From Streptomyces paradoxus (GTDB taxonomy: Bacteria > Actinomycetota > Actinomycetes > Streptomycetales > Streptomycetaceae): a DNA stretch of 64,000 nt. This document shows, one piece after another, positions 41,514 to 50,148 of the stretch. Below the pieces are notes generated by a model. The model was not told where the DNA came from. It did no database searches and saw nothing but the letters and a program-made list of their open reading frames with translations. Location of the stretch: positions 1 through 64,000 of the forward strand of contig NZ_JACHGV010000019.1 of NCBI RefSeq assembly GCF_014202475.1, written 5' to 3'. Numbering within the stretch: the stretch's first letter is position 1; each line of letters starts with the position of its first letter. The position numbers were made by a program, and so were the translations under genes.

Positions 41514-42317
41514 TCAGTGGGCGGTCCAGCCACCGTCGAGCACGAGCGAGGTACCGGTCACGAAGGACGCCTGCGGAGCGCACAGATACGCCACGGCCTC
41601 GGCGACCTCCTCCGGTTCGATCAGCCGTTTGACGGCGCTGTCCTGCAGCAGCACCTCGGACAGGACGCGCTCCTCGGGGATGCCGTGCGCCTGCGCCTGG
41701 TCGGCCAGCTGCTTCTCCACCAGTGGGGTGCGCACATATGCGGGGTTCACACAGTTCGAGGTGACACCATGGGGCGCGCCTTCGAGGGCGGTGGTCTTGG
41801 ACAGTCCCTCCAGCCCGTGTTTGGCAGCCACATAGGCCGACTTGTAGGCCGAGGCGCGCAGCCCGTGGACGGACGACACGTTCACGACGCGGCCCCACCC
41901 CTGTCCGTACATGTGGGGCAGGGCTCCGCGGATGAGCCGGAACGGCGCCTCCAGCATCACGGTGAGCACCGTGTGGAACACGTCGGGTGGGAACTCCTCG
42001 ATGGGACGCACCAGTTGGAGCCCGGCGTTGTTGACGAGGACATCGGTGCCCGCGGCAGCGAGTTCGGCGGCGTCCAGGTCGGTGAGATCGAGGACGTGCG
42101 GCTCCACCGTGCCGGCGAGGCCGTGTCCCTGGCCGGCCAGTGCCTCCAGGCCCGCGGCGTCCCGGTCGACGGCTCTCACCTTGGCCCCGGCGGCCGCGAG
42201 CCGCAGCGCGCAGGCACGGCCGATGCCGCCGGCGGCGCCGGTGACGAGCGCGGTGCGGCCGCCCAGGTCGAGCGAGGAGGCATGGGGGGCCAGGGGGGCA
42301 CGGGACGACGCGGTCAT
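41514..42317 (-). CDS. Short-chain dehydrogenase, 3-hydroxybutyrate dehydrogenase-like
   Basis: The 267-residue NAD(P) enzyme has the cofactor motif TGAAGGIG (26-33), NNAG (96-99) and the catalytic Ser149, Tyr162 and Lys166 in NVSSVHG and SAYVAAKHG. The VHGLRASAYKSAYVAAKHGLEGLSK region and C-terminal SFVTGTSLVLDGGWTAH follow the D-3-hydroxybutyrate dehydrogenase pattern, which would oxidise 3-hydroxybutyrate to acetoacetate. With the adjacent PucR regulator and MHS transporter it suggests uptake and use of a hydroxybutyrate-like compound. Other SDR substrates cannot be excluded. Confidence 0.83.
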   Translation of the reverse strand: MTASSRAPLAPHASSLDLGGRTALVTGAAGGIGRACALRLAAAGAKVRAVDRDAAGLEALAGQGHGLAGTVEPHVLDLTDLDAAELAAAGTDVLVNNAGLQLVRPIEEFPPDVFHTVLTVMLEAPFRLIRGALPHMYGQGWGRVVNVSSVHGLRASAYKSAYVAAKHGLEGLSKTTALEGAPHGVTSNCVNPAYVRTPLVEKQLADQAQAHGIPEERVLSEVLLQDSAVKRLIEPEEVAEAVAYLCAPQASFVTGTSLVLDGGWTAH

Positions 42318-42371
42318 GGTGCGACCCTAGGCAGCGCCCACGCCTCACCACATATGGTCAGGCCCCATAGT

Positions 42372-42851
42372 TCAGCCGGTAGCAGTGGGGTCGAACCATG
42401 TGGGGGCGTCCGACAGGGCCTGCTTGATCCGGAGCAGCCCGAACTCGTTCAGCTCGGGCAGTGCGTCGACGTCGAACCAGGCCACGTCCAGCGACTCGTC
42501 GTCGTTGACCCGTGCCTCGCCGCCGACGGCCCGGCAGCGGAAGGTGATGTCCATGTACTGGCAGGTGTCACCGTTCTCGTACGTGACGGGATCCAGGGCC
42601 TGGACGAGGACGACCCGTTCGGCGACGCAGCGCACGGCCGTCTCCTCGTAGACCTCCCGCACCGCGCAGGCCGCGGGCTGCTCTCCCGGGTCGGGGATGC
42701 CGCCGATCACGGACCACCTGCGGGTGTCGGCCCGGCGGTTGAGCAGCACTCTGCCCTCGTCGTCGAAGACGAGGGCGGTGACCCCGGGGAGCCAGAGCAG
42801 CTGATGGCCGGCCGAGGAACGGAGTGTGCGGATGAAGTCGGGAGTAGCCAT
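42372..42851 (-). CDS. NUDIX hydrolase
   Basis: The 159-residue protein contains a NUDIX box at about 51-73 (GIPDPGEQPAACAVREVYEE), with the metal-binding REVYEE intact; the usual Gly after EET is Ala72. It should hydrolyse a nucleoside diphosphate linked to another group, perhaps an ADP-ribose or NADH-like compound. It stands alone, 54 bases after the SDR gene start in the same direction. Confidence 0.88.
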   Translation of the reverse strand: MATPDFIRTLRSSAGHQLLWLPGVTALVFDDEGRVLLNRRADTRRWSVIGGIPDPGEQPAACAVREVYEETAVRCVAERVVLVQALDPVTYENGDTCQYMDITFRCRAVGGEARVNDDESLDVAWFDVDALPELNEFGLLRIKQALSDAPTWFDPTATG

Positions 42852-42919
42852 GCCGTCGACCCTAGTGGGCCGCTTCCGGCGCCCCGGCGCTATTCAGGCG
42901 CCGTGCGACCTGCGTATGG

Positions 42920-44536
42920 CTACGCGTCACCGGCGCGTCGTGCCCGCAGTCCGGCGCCGACGGCCCAGCCGAGTCCGCCCGCCGCGACCAGCACGAGCGC
43001 GACCTCCGGCAGGATGCCGAGCCGGGTGGCGGGGGTCTGCGAGGACCGCAGCGGCACCTTCTGCACCAGGGAGTCGGCCACGAACATGCCGGTCTTCTGG
43101 GTGATCCGGCCGTCCGGCATGATGATCGCGCTGACACCGCTGGTCACCGGCACGGTCACGGTCCGGCTGTGCTCGACCGCGCGTACGCGGGACATGGCCA
43201 GCTGCTGGTAGGTCATCTCGCTGCGGTCGAAGGTGGCGTTGTTGCTGGGTACGGAGATCATCTGGGCGCCGTCGGTGACCTCGGAGCGCACGGCCCAGTC
43301 GAAGGCGGCCTCGTAGCAGGTGACGAGGCCGACCTTGGCGCCGTCCATGGTGAACACACCCGGCTTGGTGCCCCGGCTGAAGTCCTGGCGGACCATGGCC
43401 GTCCAGTTCTTGTTGATCGCGCCGATGAGCGAGCGCAGCGGCAGGTACTCGCCGAACGGCTGGATCTGGCGCTTGTCGTAGGTGTCGACGGGGCCCTTCG
43501 CCGGGTCCCACAGGATCTGCTCGTTGTACAGCTTGCCGTCCCGTTCGACGACACCGCCGACCGAGATGGGCACCCCGATGGACTTGGCCGCCGTGTCGAT
43601 GACGGCGCGGGCGTCGGGGTTGGCGAAGGGATCGATGTCGGAGGAGTTCTCCGGCCACAGCACGAAGTCGGGCTGCGTGAGCTTGCCCGCCTTGACCTCG
43701 GCGGCCAGGCGTTCGGTCTCACGCGCGTGGTAGTCGAGCACGGCCCGCCGCTGGGAGTTGAAGTCGAGGCCGGCGCGGGGCACGTTGCCCTGGATCACCG
43801 CGACGGTGGCACTGCCGTCCTCGGCCGTGTCGCTGACCAGGGGCCGGGCGGCGACGGCGGCCACGAGCGGGACGGCCAGGCTCAGCAGGCCCAGGGCAGC
43901 GGCGGAGCGCCGTACCTCACCGGTCCGCCGCCGTTCCACGGCGAGCCGGACGACCTCGTACAGTCCAAAACCGCACAGCGCGACCGCGAAGCCGAGGACC
44001 GGGGTGCCGCCCACCGCGGCGAGCGGCAGGAACACACCGTCCGCCTGGCCGAACGCGACCTTCCCCCAGGGGAAGCCGTTGAAGGGCGCACGCGCGCGTG
44101 CCGCCTCGCCGGCGATCCACACGGCGGCCGCCCACACCGGCCAGCCGGGCAGCTTCGACACGGCCGCGACTCCGGCGCCCACCGCGGCGACGAAGAGGGC
44201 CTCGATGGCCACCAGGGCGAGCCAGGGGCCCGGCCCCACCTCCACTCCGGTCCACACCAGCAGCGGCAGCAGGAAGCCGAGGCCGAAGAGGTAGCCGAGG
44301 CCCAGTGCCGCCTTCCAGTCGCGGCCGCGCAGCACCCAGCCGAAGACGGCGAAGGCCGGCAGCGCCAGCCACCACAGCGTGCGGGGCGGGAAGGAGACAT
44401 AGAGGAGCAGGCCGGAGAGCGCGGCTGCGGCGGCCGGAACGAGACGCACGAGCCGCCGGGCCCACGTCCGCGCCCCGGGCGCGATCCGCGGCTCCAGCTG
44501 GTCCGACTCGCCGACGGAGGTTGCGGTGACGGTCAC
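42920..44536 (-). CDS. lnt: Apolipoprotein N-acyltransferase
   Basis: The 538-residue integral membrane enzyme adds a third acyl chain to the N-terminal cysteine of lipoproteins. About six N-terminal helices (35-235) precede a nitrilase-like domain (about 245-500) with the catalytic triad Glu296 in LWPENSS, Lys355 in YDKRQIQPFGEYLP and Cys407 in LVTCYEAAF. A final helix lies near 505-525. Streptomyces carry one or two Lnt proteins, so this may be one of a pair. It overlaps no neighbour and is divergent from the O-antigen-ligase-like gene. Confidence 0.9.
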   Translation of the reverse strand: MTVTATSVGESDQLEPRIAPGARTWARRLVRLVPAAAAALSGLLLYVSFPPRTLWWLALPAFAVFGWVLRGRDWKAALGLGYLFGLGFLLPLLVWTGVEVGPGPWLALVAIEALFVAAVGAGVAAVSKLPGWPVWAAAVWIAGEAARARAPFNGFPWGKVAFGQADGVFLPLAAVGGTPVLGFAVALCGFGLYEVVRLAVERRRTGEVRRSAAALGLLSLAVPLVAAVAARPLVSDTAEDGSATVAVIQGNVPRAGLDFNSQRRAVLDYHARETERLAAEVKAGKLTQPDFVLWPENSSDIDPFANPDARAVIDTAAKSIGVPISVGGVVERDGKLYNEQILWDPAKGPVDTYDKRQIQPFGEYLPLRSLIGAINKNWTAMVRQDFSRGTKPGVFTMDGAKVGLVTCYEAAFDWAVRSEVTDGAQMISVPSNNATFDRSEMTYQQLAMSRVRAVEHSRTVTVPVTSGVSAIIMPDGRITQKTGMFVADSLVQKVPLRSSQTPATRLGILPEVALVLVAAGGLGWAVGAGLRARRAGDA

Positions 44537-44751
44537 TCCCGGAGTCTACGGCGCGTGACCTTGGGGCCGACAGCGCGGTGGGCGTCGGGGACTCCCTGTT
44601 CATTTCGTCACGACACATCCCCAAACCGACCACCAGCCGTTACCGTGTGCCAAGCCTCAGTCGTACGGCCCGTGGTGGCCGGGGCGGCCGGGGTCTTCAC
44701 AGGTCGGGGGCGAAGGTGCGCCGGGGGGCGGGCGGGGTGGGTTCCAGTGGG

Positions 44752-45819
44752 GTGACGTCCGTGTCCGGACCGGACGCGGACGGCGAGAGACGAATCGTTT
44801 CTGACGCGGCGGGTGTCGTGGTGCTGGGCACCTGCGCCGCCTGGTCCCTGGTCACGGCGGCCGTGCACGACGGCAGGCCCGAGGGGGTTCTCCTGGCGGT
44901 GCTGGCCGTGGCAGCGGGATACGCCGCCGGGCGGATCAGCGGGGCGCTGCTGCCGGTCGGCGCTCCCTTCGCCGGGGCGCTGGCCGGCATCGCGCTGACG
45001 GTTGCAGTCCCGCACCTCGCTCCGGGCCCGCAGATCGCCGCGCCCCTCGGGCATGCCGGGGCCACGGCCGCCGTCCTGACGCTGTCGGCCGGTGCCGCGT
45101 GCTGTGCTGCCTGGGCGGCGCCGGTTCCGGCCGTCCGGTTCGCCCTGCGCCTGCTGGCCGCCGGCACCGCGGTGCTTGCTGCCGTGCTCGGCTCGACCAC
45201 CGGTCTCGTCACCTGTCTCGCGGTGCTGGTGTGCTCTCTGGCCGCCGGCCGCACCCGTCACCGCGGCGCCGGGATGGCCGTGCTGGCCGCTGTCGCCGCC
45301 GCGGTGACCGGTCTGGTCTGGGCGGTCGCCGCGCAGGCCGTACCGGGCGGGTTCCTGGCCGCTCTGGAGGGGCGGCTGACGCCGCACCGCGTGCGGCTGT
45401 GGCAGGACGCGTGGCATCTGCTGGGCGACGACGCCGCCCTGGGGGCCGGCCCGGGCCGTTTCGGGGAGCTGAGCACGACGTCCGCCAAGTCGCTGCTGTC
45501 CGACGGCAAGCCCCACTCGGCGCCCCTGCAGCAGGCGGCCGAACAGGGGATCGTCGGCGTGATCCTGCTCGCGGCGGTGTTCGGCTGGGTCCTGTACGCG
45601 CTGTGGCGCGGCCCTCGCCCGACGCCGGTGGCACTCACGGCCGGCGCGGCTCTGACGGCGCTCGCCGCCATCGCCGCGATCGGCAACGCGCTGAGCTTCA
45701 CGGCGGTGTCGGTGGGAGCGGGCCTGCTGGCGGGCATGGCCACGGCACGCCCCTTCGAACCGTCGAGCCGCACTCCGGAGGCACAGGCACGCGGGGCGGG
45801 ACGCACTCCCGCCTGGTGA
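44752..45819 (+). CDS. O-antigen ligase/Wzy-like polytopic membrane protein
   Basis: The 355-residue protein has about ten hydrophobic helices. The segment GRFGELSTTSAKSLLSD, then HSAPLQQAAEQGIVGVILLA, matches the Wzy_C pattern of a His followed by an acidic residue and Gly before a membrane helix. Such proteins polymerise or ligate glycans on a lipid carrier at the outer face of the membrane. The chosen GTG at 44752 begins VTSVSGPDADG; a longer frame from ATG 44578 would add 58 low-complexity basic residues. No glycan-synthesis genes adjoin it, so its role is unclear. Confidence 0.72.
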   Translation: MTSVSGPDADGERRIVSDAAGVVVLGTCAAWSLVTAAVHDGRPEGVLLAVLAVAAGYAAGRISGALLPVGAPFAGALAGIALTVAVPHLAPGPQIAAPLGHAGATAAVLTLSAGAACCAAWAAPVPAVRFALRLLAAGTAVLAAVLGSTTGLVTCLAVLVCSLAAGRTRHRGAGMAVLAAVAAAVTGLVWAVAAQAVPGGFLAALEGRLTPHRVRLWQDAWHLLGDDAALGAGPGRFGELSTTSAKSLLSDGKPHSAPLQQAAEQGIVGVILLAAVFGWVLYALWRGPRPTPVALTAGAALTALAAIAAIGNALSFTAVSVGAGLLAGMATARPFEPSSRTPEAQARGAGRTPAW

Positions 45820-45824
45820 CAGCC

Positions 45825-45846
45825 GGTGATCACGGCCGCGATCACC
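45825..45846. terminator. Small hairpin between convergent genes
   Basis: GGTGATC (45825-45831) pairs with GATCACC (45840-45846) around an 8-base loop, just past the ligase-like stop and before the PH-like gene stop at 45870. Confidence 0.5.
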
Positions 45847-45869
45847 CCCGGTGACGGGCTACCGGCGAC

Positions 45870-46424
45870 TCAGTGCGCGGGAGCGCCCGGCTTGGTGGGC
45901 CGCAGGCGTGCCTCGATGACCCGTACGGCCGCCTCCGCGTCGTCCACGGTGATCGTGAAGGTGTGCCCGTCCCACAGCTCCAGCTCGACGCCCTCACCAC
46001 GCCGTACGACCACCGCGGTGCCCTTCTCGGGACGCCATCGGTATCCCCAGCCGCCCCAGTGCCGCGGGGTGACGTGGGAGATGTACGTGGCGCCGGCCAC
46101 CTGGGAGAGCGGAATGCGGCGGCGGGGCACGCCGATGTGGCCGCAGCGCACCTCCAGGTGCTCCTCGTCGACCCGGAGCGCGACGTGCACGAAGGCGAGC
46201 GTTCCGAAGAGGACCAGCAGCCCGGCGGCGATGCACCCGACGACTGCCATGACCAGCGGGGCGACACCGGATGTCCATGCCGAGTCGACGGCCAGCTCGA
46301 TGCCGAGCGCCATGCAGGCGGCACCCACGAGCGCCAGCAGCCACTGCACCCGGTTGGTGGCGCGGCCGGTCCAGACGTCCGAGTGCGGGTGGGGGGTGTT
46401 CTCGCCGTGGAGGTGGTCCCTCAT
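45870..46424 (-). CDS. Membrane protein with PH-like domain
   Basis: The 184-residue protein starts MRDHLHGENTPHPHSDVWTG and has two transmembrane helices (about 28-50 and 57-80). The remaining part (about 85-175) resembles the PH-like domains of actinobacterial DUF3093-type proteins, with RRRIPLSQVAGATY, WGGWGYRW and TAVVVRRGEGVELELWDG. The function is not known. The ATG is at 46422-46424; a larger frame that continues upstream is a composition artefact overlapping the racemase gene. Confidence 0.78.
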   Translation of the reverse strand: MRDHLHGENTPHPHSDVWTGRATNRVQWLLALVGAACMALGIELAVDSAWTSGVAPLVMAVVGCIAAGLLVLFGTLAFVHVALRVDEEHLEVRCGHIGVPRRRIPLSQVAGATYISHVTPRHWGGWGYRWRPEKGTAVVVRRGEGVELELWDGHTFTITVDDAEAAVRVIEARLRPTKPGAPAH

Positions 46425-46537
46425 GTCATTGAGGGTACTCAGATTTCGCTGCGCAGCTACCTTGTGGCGGAGTGTGACGCACCGGCCGGGCGCCGGGCTG
46501 ATCCGGCCCGCCGGTGACCGTCGGTGACGGGTCCCGG

Positions 46538-47323
46538 TCAGCGGGCTGGCGTGACGGCCTGCATCAGGCGCCCTTCGGCGTACGCCAGGGCGGGGGCGGG
46601 CAACGTGCCCTCGCGTCCGCTGAGCAGCACGGTGAGCGTGCCGTGCGGTGTGGCTCCGGGCGCGGGCTGCTCGCCGAGCCTCCGCAGGGCCTGGGCGGCC
46701 ACGGCTCCCGCGGAGCCGTGCAGCACGAGGGGCGGGCGGCCGGGGCGCTGGACGGCGGTCCGGATGCGCTCGGCGACCAGTTCGTAGTGGGTGCAGCCGA
46801 GGACGACGGTGGTCACGTCGTCCGGGGTGAGGGCGGCGGCCGCGGACACGGCCGCGTCGATCGCCGCCTCGTCCGCGTGCTCCACGGCTTCGGCAAGGCC
46901 CCAGCACGGCACCTCGGTGACGGGCACGCCTCCGGCGAAGTCCCGGATCAGGCCCTGCTGGTAGGGGCTGCCGGTGGTGGCCGGGGTGGCCCAGATGGCC
47001 AGGTGCCCGCCGCCGGCCGCGGCCGGCTTGATCGCCGGGACGGTGCCGATGACCGGAAGGGCCGGTTCGAGGTGGGCGCGCAGGGCGGTGAGCGCGTGCA
47101 CGGTCGCGGTGTTGCAGCCGACGATCAGGGCGTCGGGGCGGCGCGCGGCGGCGGCTTCGGCGACAGCCAGGGCACGCTGGGTGAGGTCCCGCGGGGTGCG
47201 CGGGCCCCACGGCATGCCGTCGGGGTCCAGGGAGAGCACGAGATCGGCGTCGGGGCGCAGCCGCCGTACCGCGGCGGTGGCCGCCAGCAGACCGATTCCG
47301 GAGTCCATGAGCGCGATCTTCAC
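46538..47323 (-). CDS. murI: Glutamate racemase-like enzyme
   Basis: The 261-residue protein belongs to the Asp/Glu racemase family, which makes D-glutamate for peptidoglycan. The two catalytic cysteines are Cys70 in VGCNTATVH and Cys177 in LGCTHYELV, and the N-terminal Asp7-Ser8 lie in LMDSGIGLL. Canonical MurI has DSGVGGL and a PYG motif; here the second reads PWG at 38-40. It may therefore be a paralogue with a different role rather than the essential enzyme. It is divergent from the HpnB-like gene. Confidence 0.78.
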   Translation of the reverse strand: MKIALMDSGIGLLAATAAVRRLRPDADLVLSLDPDGMPWGPRTPRDLTQRALAVAEAAAARRPDALIVGCNTATVHALTALRAHLEPALPVIGTVPAIKPAAAGGGHLAIWATPATTGSPYQQGLIRDFAGGVPVTEVPCWGLAEAVEHADEAAIDAAVSAAAALTPDDVTTVVLGCTHYELVAERIRTAVQRPGRPPLVLHGSAGAVAAQALRRLGEQPAPGATPHGTLTVLLSGREGTLPAPALAYAEGRLMQAVTPAR

Positions 47324-47380
47324 CCGATCACGATAGACGATGAGCCGTCCCGGGCAGGCCGGGTGGGGCAGACTGCGCGC

Positions 47381-48553
47381 GTGAGCGCCGTTGTGTGGAC
47401 TGCCGCTGGATCACTGCTCGCCTGGCTGTGGCTGCTGCTCTGCCAGGGCTTCTTCTGGCGCACCGACGTGCGGCTGCCTCCGCGCGCGGAGCCCGACGGG
47501 TGGCCGTCCGTGTGCGTCGTCGTCCCGGCCCGCGACGAGGCGGCGGTGCTGCCCGCCGCGCTTCCGTCACTGCTCGCGCAGGACTATCCGGGGCGGGCGG
47601 AGATCTTCCTGGTCGACGACGGCAGTGCGGACGGTACCGGTGATCTGGCGCGCGAGCTGGCGCGCCGGCACGGCGGGCTGCCGCTGACCGTGGATTCGCC
47701 CGGTGAGCCACCCGCGGGCTGGACCGGCAAGCTGTGGGCGGTGCGCCACGGCCTGGGGCTGGCACGCGCGCGTGAACCCGAGTATCTCCTCCTCACGGAC
47801 GCCGACATCGCGCATGCGCCGGACAGTCTGCGGGAGCTGGTGGCGGCGGCCCGTTCCGGTGGGTTCGATGTCGTCTCGCAGATGGCCCGGCTGCGGGTGG
47901 AGAGCGTCTGGGAACGGCTCGTCGTGCCGGCGTTCGTCTACTTCTTCGCACAGCTCTACCCCTTCCGCCGGATCGCCGGTGACGGCCGGACGGCGGCGGC
48001 GGCCGGGGGCTGCGTCCTGCTGCGGGCGGAGGCCGCCGAGCGGGCGCGGATCCCGGACGCGATCCGGCAGGCCGTGATCGACGACGTGGCGCTCGCCCGG
48101 GCCGTGAAGAGCGGCGGCGGCCGCGTCTGGCTGGGGCTCGCCGAGCGGGTGGACAGCGTGCGGCCGTATCCGCGGCTGGGCGACCTGTGGCGGATGGTGT
48201 CGCGCAGCGCGTACGCCCAGCTGCGGCACCATCCGCTGCTGCTGGCCGGGACGGTCGCCGGGCTGGCGCTGGTGTATCTGGTCCCGCCCATGGCGGCCCT
48301 GGCCGGTCTCGCCGCCGGCCGCACCCCGGCGGCGGTCCTCGGCGGTCTGGCGTGGCTCGTCATGGCGGGGACGTACGTCCCGATGCTCCGCTACTACCGG
48401 CAGCCGCTGTGGCTCGCTCCCCTGCTGCCGTTCACCGCGTTCCTCTATCTCCTCATGACCGTCGACTCCGCGGTGCAGCACTACCGGGGACGGGGTGCGG
48501 CCTGGAAGGGCCGCACCTACGCGCGCCCGGACGCTCTGCCCGACGAGGGCTGA
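47381..48553 (+). CDS. hpnB: GT2 glycosyltransferase, HpnB type (hopanoid-associated)
   Basis: The 390-residue membrane protein has an N-terminal helix (about 2-22), a GT-A domain (about 45-270) with SVCVVVPARDEAAVLPAAL, the metal motif LLLTDADIAHAP, and DDVALARAVK near the acceptor side, then two or three C-terminal helices (about 290-370). The WTGKLWAVRHGL segment and length match hopene-associated HpnB proteins. Those normally sit in hopanoid clusters; none of the other hpn genes is in the window. The GTG at 47381 is chosen because the larger frame extending upstream is antisense to murI. Confidence 0.78.
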   Translation: MSAVVWTAAGSLLAWLWLLLCQGFFWRTDVRLPPRAEPDGWPSVCVVVPARDEAAVLPAALPSLLAQDYPGRAEIFLVDDGSADGTGDLARELARRHGGLPLTVDSPGEPPAGWTGKLWAVRHGLGLARAREPEYLLLTDADIAHAPDSLRELVAAARSGGFDVVSQMARLRVESVWERLVVPAFVYFFAQLYPFRRIAGDGRTAAAAGGCVLLRAEAAERARIPDAIRQAVIDDVALARAVKSGGGRVWLGLAERVDSVRPYPRLGDLWRMVSRSAYAQLRHHPLLLAGTVAGLALVYLVPPMAALAGLAAGRTPAAVLGGLAWLVMAGTYVPMLRYYRQPLWLAPLLPFTAFLYLLMTVDSAVQHYRGRGAAWKGRTYARPDALPDEG

Positions 48554-48569
48554 CGGCCACGGGGAGGAG

Positions 48570-49868
48570 TCACTTGCGGCCGGGGGTCCAGTTCATGCCC
48601 CACCCGTAGGCGTGGTCGACGGTCCTTTGCGGGCTCACCCCGCGATCGGGCACCAGGTAGCGCGCCTCCCGCTGGACGATCAGGTCGCCCCCGGTGTTGG
48701 TGATCAGGGCGAGCGCGCACACGAGCGAGGGGACGGTGCACTCGTCGAGGGAGAACTCGATCGGCGCCCCGTACTGCGGCTGGAGCGTGACCGACGCGTG
48801 CAGATCGGCGAAGGAGCGGGCGCCTTCGTAGATGGTGACGAAGACGAGGATGCGCCGGAAGGCGTTCTTGTGGTCGAGGTTGACGGTGAGGTTCTCCCCC
48901 GTCGACACGGCGCCGGTGCGGTCGTCGCCGTCGAGGTGGATGTACGGCGGCTGGTGCAGCGCCCCGAAGCTGTTGCCGAGCGCCTGTACGACGCCCTTGC
49001 TGCCGTCGCTGAGTTCGTACAGGGCGCACAGGTCGAGGTCGAGGTCGGAGTGCATCGCCGTCGGGCGCCCGAACTTGCTGCTCCACCCCGAGAACTGCTT
49101 GCGCACCTCCCAGTTGAGGTTGACGTGCAGCGCGCCGGAGGTGCCGCCCTGCTTGGTGAGCGAGACGGAGGGGGCCGCCTTGGTGAGCGTCACCTTGGTG
49201 AGACGGACGGGCTCGGGCGGCGCGGCGGGCGGGGGCGGAGCGGCGGGCTGCGGCATCGGCGGGGGTGTGGAGGCGGGCGGTGTGGCCGCGGGGGGTGCCG
49301 GAGCGACGGCCGGGACCGGGGCCGCCTGCTGCGGCTCGTCCACGGTGATGCCGTAGTCCGTGGCCAGCCCTTCGAGGCCGCTGCTGTAGCCCTGACCGAC
49401 TGCGCGGAACTTCCAGGCACCCTGGCGGCGGTAGAACTCGCCCAGCACGAAAGCGGTTTCGGTGGTGGCGCCCGGGTTGTCGAAGCGGGCCACCGGGGTG
49501 CCCTGGGCCGCATCCCGGACCTCGATGTACAGGTCGGGAACGTGTCCGAAGGTGCCGCCGTCGGCGCTGGCGGCGAGGACGACGGTCTCGATCGCGGGCT
49601 CCACGCGCGCCAGGTCGACGAGGAGCGTGTCGGTCACCCGGCCGTCGGTGGCGCGTTTGCCCTCGTGGCGGATCGCGCCGGAGGAGTGCGCGGGCTGGTT
49701 GTAGAAGACGAAGTCCGCGTCCGAGCGGACCTTTCCGCTCACCAGCAGCAAAGCGGAGGCGTCGGCGTCGGGCACACCCGCTCCGGCCCGCCACCCCAAT
49801 TCCACCCGCAAGGCCGCGGTGGGCACTGGAGTATTTGAACCTTTCAGCATTTGCATGGCCGCCCCCAT
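48570..49868 (-). CDS. Double TerD-domain protein with Pro/Ala-rich linker
   Basis: The 432-residue protein has an N-terminal TerD domain (about 6-180, with KVRSDADFVFYNQPAHSSG and GGTFGHVPDLYIEV), a linker of Pro and Ala (about 185-225) and a second TerD/TerA-like domain (about 225-430, with LNWEVRKQFSGWSSKF, DLDLDLCALYELSDGSKG and HLDGDDRTG). The acidic DLDLD and DGDDRTG loops fit the Ca-binding sites of TerD domains. In Streptomyces such proteins link to stress response and calcium. ATGs at 49868, 49856 and 49850 are all possible starts. The 16-base gap to the HpnB stop is convergent. Confidence 0.85.
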   Translation of the reverse strand: MGAAMQMLKGSNTPVPTAALRVELGWRAGAGVPDADASALLLVSGKVRSDADFVFYNQPAHSSGAIRHEGKRATDGRVTDTLLVDLARVEPAIETVVLAASADGGTFGHVPDLYIEVRDAAQGTPVARFDNPGATTETAFVLGEFYRRQGAWKFRAVGQGYSSGLEGLATDYGITVDEPQQAAPVPAVAPAPPAATPPASTPPPMPQPAAPPPPAAPPEPVRLTKVTLTKAAPSVSLTKQGGTSGALHVNLNWEVRKQFSGWSSKFGRPTAMHSDLDLDLCALYELSDGSKGVVQALGNSFGALHQPPYIHLDGDDRTGAVSTGENLTVNLDHKNAFRRILVFVTIYEGARSFADLHASVTLQPQYGAPIEFSLDECTVPSLVCALALITNTGGDLIVQREARYLVPDRGVSPQRTVDHAYGWGMNWTPGRK

Positions 49869-50148
49869 TGCGTGTCACCGCGCCGGGCCCGTCCCGGCGG
49901 TCCGTCGAGTTCCGTGCGCACAACCTAATTCCCCGCCGCTGCGAAGTCCCCCGCGCGGCCGGGCGGAAGACCGGCGGCCAACCCCTGGTAACCCGCCCGG
50001 AACTCGGCCTTTACAGGATCAGACCCCCGTTCGGCGCCCCATTTTGCCGAGTTCGCTCGCATTGGGGATCCCGGGTCCCGGCGGACACGGAAAACAACCC
50101 TCTTATCGGTCTCCCCAACCAGCACATCGTGGGCTTAACTTATGTGCC

